A stretch of 8,715 nt of DNA from Eggerthellaceae bacterium. GTDB lineage: Bacteria > Actinomycetota > Coriobacteriia > Coriobacteriales > Eggerthellaceae. The notes under the pieces were generated by a model. It made no database searches, was not told the origin of the DNA, and worked only from the letters and a program-made list of their open reading frames with translations. The stretch is from NCBI GenBank assembly GCA_900754955.1, contig CAAEEV010000185.1, positions 1 through 8,715 on the forward strand. The letters are read 5' to 3'. Shown one piece after another: positions 5,312 to 8,715 of the stretch. Each line of letters starts with the position of its first letter. Positions within the stretch are counted from its first letter, which is position 1. A program made the position numbers and the translations under genes.

Positions 5312-6211
5312 GTGGCGATGCTTATCGGAAAGAGACGCAGCATTGCGAAGCTGGCGGCGGGCGCCGCTGTTGGAGCGGCGGCTGCGCTGGGGGCGCGCGC
5401 GGCGTGGCGTGCGTGGCGGCGGTTCGACCTGCACGTGTTCCCGCGTACCATGTTCGGGCGTGCGCTCGTGTATACCGTGCGGGATGCGGCGGGAGATCCC
5501 GTTCGCGTGCTCAATGTGGGCGGCGGCTATCAGTCGGCGACATACCTCGGCGACCGGTGGGCTGAGCCCGCGCTCGCGTATTACCGTGCGTTCGACCGCA
5601 TGTTCGAGGCAGAGGACAGCGACTCCGAGGGCGTGGACGGCGCTGCCGCGACAGGCGGCTTCCGCATCCGTCGCGCGCTCATGCTCGGGGGCGGAGGTTG
5701 CTCCTATCCCAAGCATCTGCTCACCGCACGCGGCGGTGTGAGTATCGACGTGGTGGAGCGCGACCCCGCCATCGCGGCGATCGCGCGTCGCCTTTTCTTC
5801 GTCGACCGTCTCGAACATCTGCTTGCCGAACGCGGCGAACAGGATCGGTTCCGCCTGATCATCGACGATGCGCTCGCGTACCTGCGCGCTTGCACGCGCT
5901 CTTACGATGCGATCATCAACGACGTGTACGTCGGCACGGCGGCGGTGCCAGGGCTCAACGGTGCCGAGGCGGCGCGTCTCGCGAAAAGCCGCCTTGTGCC
6001 GGGTGGCCTCTATCTCTCGAACGCCGTGGCCGAGCCGTCGGAGGAGGGCTACGCCGCGCTGCTCGGTTATACGCGCGAGCTCGGTGCGGTGTTCGCGCGC
6101 GTGCACGTGATCGCCGCGAACGACAGCGACTTCGGCGGCGAGGACAACTACCTCGTGATCGCCACCGACGGCGACTACGCCTTCTCCGATGTCATACCCT
6201 TTGCAGAATGA
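5312..6211 (+). CDS. Spermidine-synthase-like SAM-fold enzyme
   Basis: 299 residues from GTG 5312, chosen because AGGA at 5298-5301 lies 10 bases upstream; GTG 5303 and ATG 5318 are alternatives. An Ala-rich N-terminal helix (about 12-33) could be a membrane anchor. A beta region (VLNVGGGYQSATYLGD, 67-81) precedes the nucleotide fold: MLGGGGCSYPKHLL (124-137, glycine-rich motif I), VVERDP (147-152, the acidic ribose-binding residue), IIDDALAYL (183-191) and YDAIINDVY (198-206). These match the polyamine aminopropyltransferase family. Spermidine synthase transfers an aminopropyl group from decarboxylated SAM to putrescine. Many such proteins fused to or followed by membrane parts have unknown substrates, so the name is family-level only. 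The stop overlaps the convergent methyltransferase gene by 20 bases. Confidence 0.75.
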   Translation: MAMLIGKRRSIAKLAAGAAVGAAAALGARAAWRAWRRFDLHVFPRTMFGRALVYTVRDAAGDPVRVLNVGGGYQSATYLGDRWAEPALAYYRAFDRMFEAEDSDSEGVDGAAATGGFRIRRALMLGGGGCSYPKHLLTARGGVSIDVVERDPAIAAIARRLFFVDRLEHLLAERGEQDRFRLIIDDALAYLRACTRSYDAIINDVYVGTAAVPGLNGAEAARLAKSRLVPGGLYLSNAVAEPSEEGYAALLGYTRELGAVFARVHVIAANDSDFGGEDNYLVIATDGDYAFSDVIPFAE

Positions 6212-7121
6212 GATAGCGGTTGAGGTCGCCCCGCTTGCCGTCGGCTGAGAAGCGCGCTGTCTCGCGCACGTCGGGAGCCTCCGCCATGGCGTCTCGCACG
6301 AGCGCGTCGATCTCGTGCTCTTCGAAGTGGTGGCAGAAGCGGTAGACGCCGCGTTCGTGCTGCCAGCCGAGGAGATAGTCGCCCGTTTCGAAGGGCGGCA
6401 GGCCATGCGCGGCGCGGCCCTCGGCGGTTGCGGTGCGTGCCTTCGCGAGCAGCTTCTCGCTGCGTGCGAACTGCCAGAACGACACGGCGACGAAGCCGCC
6501 TGGCCTTGCATGTCGCACGAGTGCGCGAAGCGCACGGGTGCGTTGGGCGGGCAGCGGCAGGTGGTGCATGAAGCCGAACGCGACGGCGAGATCGCACGGC
6601 GGCGCGTCGATGCCCGCGTCAAGCGCGGCGGGGTCGTCGTCGAGCAGCGCTTCGGCGAGGTCGACCAGGCGCACGTCAACGTGCGAGCTCCGCACGAACG
6701 CGGCGGCCGGCAGATCGCCTCGCGCTCCGGCTTTTCGCCGCGCACCATCCGCGCCCCCGACGAGCGGGGCGCAGTTGTCAACCGCCCACGCGCGCAACAG
6801 CCTCCCGCTGGTGTTCGCCGCGGTGCGCTTGTCGTGCGCCGCAGCTTCGCTGCTCGCGGCAGCGCGGCCCGCGCTGCCAGCACGCGCTTCGCTTTCCGCC
6901 CCGCTGCTCGCGAGCCTTCCGATGAGGAACCGCTCGAAGCGCAGGTTGCCGCATCCGAGGTCGAGCACGCGCATTCCCGGACGTATCGCGTCCGCCGTCT
7001 CCTTGGCCGCGCGCTCCCAACCCTGCCAGGCGTGTTGGCGCGTCTCGGAGAACGAGGAGCTCACGCGCGCGTAGAAGTCGCTCGTGAGAGCGCTCAGCGT
7101 GCGGGCGGTTGCGGTGTCCAT
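6192..7121 (-). CDS. Trm9/ALKBH8-like tRNA wobble-uridine methyltransferase
   Basis: 309 residues from ATG 7121, with GAGGAG just upstream. The N-terminus SSSFSETRQHAWQGW (about 21-35) matches the FxxTRxxxW signature in front of motif I in Trm9/ALKBH8 proteins. Motif I is VLDLGCGN (52-59), an acidic second motif is AWAVDN (111-116), the motif IV region is DLAVAFGFMHHLPLP (177-191), and RPGGF (206-210) follows. The C-terminus GDYLLGWQHERGVYRFCHHF (247-266) parallels the PW...RYYHxF region of Trm9. Trm9 methylates the carboxymethyl group of cm5U34 in tRNA, giving mcm5U34. Two Ala/Ser/Gly/Glu-rich insertions (about 70-107 and 122-147) have no counterpart in Trm9. The gene is divergent from elp3 (68-base gap), which should make its substrate. 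Eukaryotic Trm9 needs Trm112, and none is visible here. A general SAM methyltransferase is the alternative. Confidence 0.7.
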   Translation of the reverse strand: MDTATARTLSALTSDFYARVSSSFSETRQHAWQGWERAAKETADAIRPGMRVLDLGCGNLRFERFLIGRLASSGAESEARAGSAGRAAASSEAAAHDKRTAANTSGRLLRAWAVDNCAPLVGGADGARRKAGARGDLPAAAFVRSSHVDVRLVDLAEALLDDDPAALDAGIDAPPCDLAVAFGFMHHLPLPAQRTRALRALVRHARPGGFVAVSFWQFARSEKLLAKARTATAEGRAAHGLPPFETGDYLLGWQHERGVYRFCHHFEEHEIDALVRDAMAEAPDVRETARFSADGKRGDLNRYLILQRV

Positions 7122-7173
7122 GGTCTCCTCGGTTGCCGTGGGTCGGCGTGTCGGCGGCAGATGCGTTCTTGCC

Positions 7174-7182
7174 AGTATAATA
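7174..7182. promoter_or_regulatory. Overlapping divergent -10 elements
   Basis: On the plus strand TATAAT (7176-7181) lies 8 bases before the elp3 ATG at 7190. On the minus strand TATACT (7174-7179) or TATTAT (7177-7182) serves the methyltransferase gene, with a leader of about 45 bases. The two boxes share the same bases, so only one promoter can be open at a time. Clear -35 hexamers were not seen for either. Confidence 0.5.
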
Positions 7183-7189
7183 TCGCCCC

Positions 7190-8715
7190 ATGGAAGTCAC
7201 ACTGCTCGACATAATCGCCGCGCTCAAGGCGGGGGAGCGCCCCGATGCCGCCTGGCTCGACAAGCTCGTGCGCCGCCGCAGTCGCGAGACCCACGACGCC
7301 ACGCGTCGCATCGCCAAGAAGCGTCTGCTGCCGTACTACCTCAAGGTGAAGGCCGAAGACCCGCAACGCTGGGCGAGCTGGGACGTCGACGAGGCGACGG
7401 AGCGGGCGCTCGTGGCGCTTCTGCAGGCGAAGCCGCGGCGCACGGCGTCGGGTGTGGCAACGATCACGGTCATTACGAAGCCGTGGCCCTGCTCGAGCAA
7501 CTGCGTGTACTGCCCCAACGACGTGCGCATGCCGAAGAGCTACTTGCATGACGAACCCGCCTGCCAGCGCGCTGAGCGACTCTTCTTCGACCCGTATCTG
7601 CAGGTGACGTCGCGCCTGCGCGCGCTCACCGCCATGGGGCATGTGACCGACAAGGTGGAGCTCATCGTGCTCGGCGGCACGTGGAGCGACTATCCCGAGG
7701 AGTACCAGACCTGGTTCATGCGCGAGCTGTTTCGCGCGCTCAACGAGGCGGGCGACGCGAAGCCGGCGCCGCCTGCGACGAGTGCCGCCGCGTCTGTCGG
7801 CGAGTCCGACTGCGTGGCGGCTCCTGCTGGCGCGACCGGACCAGCCGCTACTTCCGAGCCCGAGCCCGACTCCGCCTCCGCCCCCGATTCCGCCGACATG
7901 GGCCGCACCTGGGACGAGCGCGTGCGCTTCTACGAGCGCTGCGGCATCGCGTGCGACCCCGCCGCGCTCGAGCAGGCGGCGGCGCCCCTTCAGCGCGCGG
8001 TGAACGAGGGCGCCTGCACGTACAACCAGGCGATCGAGCGCTTCTGCCGCCGCGGTGCGTGGCGCGCGGCGGCGCAGTGCCAGCGCGCGAGCTTCGCCGA
8101 TCTTGAGCGCGAGCAGCGCGCCAACGAAAGCGCGGCGCACCGGGTGGTGGGGCTCGTGATCGAGACGCGTCCCGATCTCGTCGACCCCGCCAGCCTGCTG
8201 CTCATGCGGCGCTTCGGCTGCACGAAGATCCAGATGGGCATCCAGAGCCTCGATGACAGCATCCTGCGCTTCAACGAGCGCCACGCGACGGTCGACCTGA
8301 TCGCCGAGGCGTTCCGCTGGCTGCGGCTGTTCGGCTTCAAGATCCACGTGCACTTCATGGTGAATCTCCCCGGCTCGACGCCGGCGCGCGATGAGGCCGA
8401 CTACCTGCGGCTCGTCACCGATGAGCGGTTTTGCCCCGACGAGGTCAAGCTCTACCCATGCTGCCTCGTGGAGAGCGCGCGTCTCATGGGGCTGCATGCG
8501 CGCGGTGAGTGGACTCCCTACACGGAAGACGCGCTCATCGGCGTGCTGAAGTCCGACGTGCTCGCCTCGCCGCCCTATCTGCGCATCTCGCGCATGATTC
8601 GCGACATCTCCTCGACCGACATCGTCGCGGGCAACAAGAAGACGAACCTGCGCCAGATGGTGGAGGCGGAACTCGAGCGCGCGAAAGCTCCCGTGCGCGA
8701 GATCCGCCACCGCGA
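7190..8715 (+). CDS. elp3: Elp3-type radical SAM tRNA U34 carboxymethyltransferase, 3' truncated
   Basis: 508 codons from ATG 7190 are open to the window edge. Elp3 uses a radical-SAM [4Fe-4S] cluster and acetyl-CoA to make cm5U at tRNA position 34. Visible parts are a helical N-terminal tRNA-binding region (1-85), TITVITKPWPCSSNCVYCPN (91-110) with cluster ligands C101, C105 and C108, the FDPYLQVTSRL segment (133-143), DKVELIVLGGTW (154-165), GLVIETRPD (321-329), CTKIQMGIQSL (344-354), LYPCCLV (421-427) and the RMIRDI...NKKTNLRQ end (468-489). The acetyltransferase domain expected next lies outside the window. The cluster spacing is CX3CX2C, and yeast Elp3 has a longer first gap (recalled). 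Residues 187-318 are a large insertion with a Pro/Ala/Ser/Glu linker (188-237). There is no ribosome site, and the -10 is 8 bases before the ATG, so the mRNA is probably leaderless. It is divergent from the Trm9-like gene. Confidence 0.88.
   Translation, partial: MEVTLLDIIAALKAGERPDAAWLDKLVRRRSRETHDATRRIAKKRLLPYYLKVKAEDPQRWASWDVDEATERALVALLQAKPRRTASGVATITVITKPWPCSSNCVYCPNDVRMPKSYLHDEPACQRAERLFFDPYLQVTSRLRALTAMGHVTDKVELIVLGGTWSDYPEEYQTWFMRELFRALNEAGDAKPAPPATSAAASVGESDCVAAPAGATGPAATSEPEPDSASAPDSADMGRTWDERVRFYERCGIACDPAALEQAAAPLQRAVNEGACTYNQAIERFCRRGAWRAAAQCQRASFADLEREQRANESAAHRVVGLVIETRPDLVDPASLLLMRRFGCTKIQMGIQSLDDSILRFNERHATVDLIAEAFRWLRLFGFKIHVHFMVNLPGSTPARDEADYLRLVTDERFCPDEVKLYPCCLVESARLMGLHARGEWTPYTEDALIGVLKSDVLASPPYLRISRMIRDISSTDIVAGNKKTNLRQMVEAELERAKAPVREIRHR

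Noticed and set aside
4883..6883. A 666-codon open frame on the minus strand.
   Set aside because: It runs antisense to three plus-strand genes and out of frame with the methyltransferase. Composition is low-complexity Arg/Ala and no domain is visible.
6315..7214. A 299-codon plus-strand frame across the methyltransferase.
   Set aside because: It mirrors the methyltransferase and overlaps the elp3 start, with no ribosome site or domain.
7094..8710. A 538-codon open frame on the minus strand opposite elp3.
   Set aside because: It is antisense to a clearly recognised Elp3 with full motif order. Its product is rich in Arg, His and Ala with no motifs, a usual effect of high third-position GC.
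1..8715. CRISPR arrays, tRNA or rRNA genes, insertion-sequence ends.
   Set aside because: No regularly spaced repeats, no tRNA-like cloverleaf and no transposase or terminal repeats were seen.

Overview
The window is GC-rich with strong GC bias at third codon positions, Shine-Dalgarno-type starts, small membrane peptides and closely packed genes. The style of the HTH and kinase genes, the small basic single-span protein and the bacterial-type Elp3 together suggest a gut actinobacterium of the Coriobacteriia, probably Eggerthellaceae. This assignment is recognition from family features, not a database result.

Layout. Positions 1-195 hold no supported gene, only two strong hairpins, one of which reads as a minus-strand terminator. 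On the minus strand, 196-704 holds a 30-residue membrane peptide overlapping a VanZ-like membrane protein, with a consensus -10 and an embedded palindrome upstream. A degenerate GIY-YIG-type gene of lower GC follows at 866-1222 (minus). From 1500 to 3896 on the plus strand lies a decayed signalling pair: an HTH regulator with an in-frame TGA, then a receptor-type Ser/Thr kinase broken by two stops and two frameshifts. Its C-terminal half (membrane span plus two PASTA-like repeats) is still open. A complete Phd/YefM-RelE/ParE toxin-antitoxin pair sits at 4066-4687. A 47-residue single-span protein with its own terminator (4798-5004) and a 52-residue membrane protein coupled to a spermidine-synthase-like enzyme (5148-6211) follow.

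The most interesting part is the right end. A Trm9/ALKBH8-like SAM methyltransferase (7121-6192, minus) is divergent from an Elp3 radical-SAM gene (7190 to the window edge, plus), and their -10 elements overlap. In eukaryotes Elp3 makes cm5U at tRNA wobble uridine 34 and Trm9 methylates it to mcm5U. The pairing suggests a compact two-gene bacterial version of that pathway. Elp3 appears to be leaderless, and both proteins carry large alanine-rich insertions in their catalytic domains.

Several genes are broken (HTH, kinase, possibly the VanZ-like gene), while the toxin-antitoxin pair, the SAM-fold enzymes and Elp3 are intact. This points to local decay of the left half, although assembly errors cannot be excluded from sequence alone.
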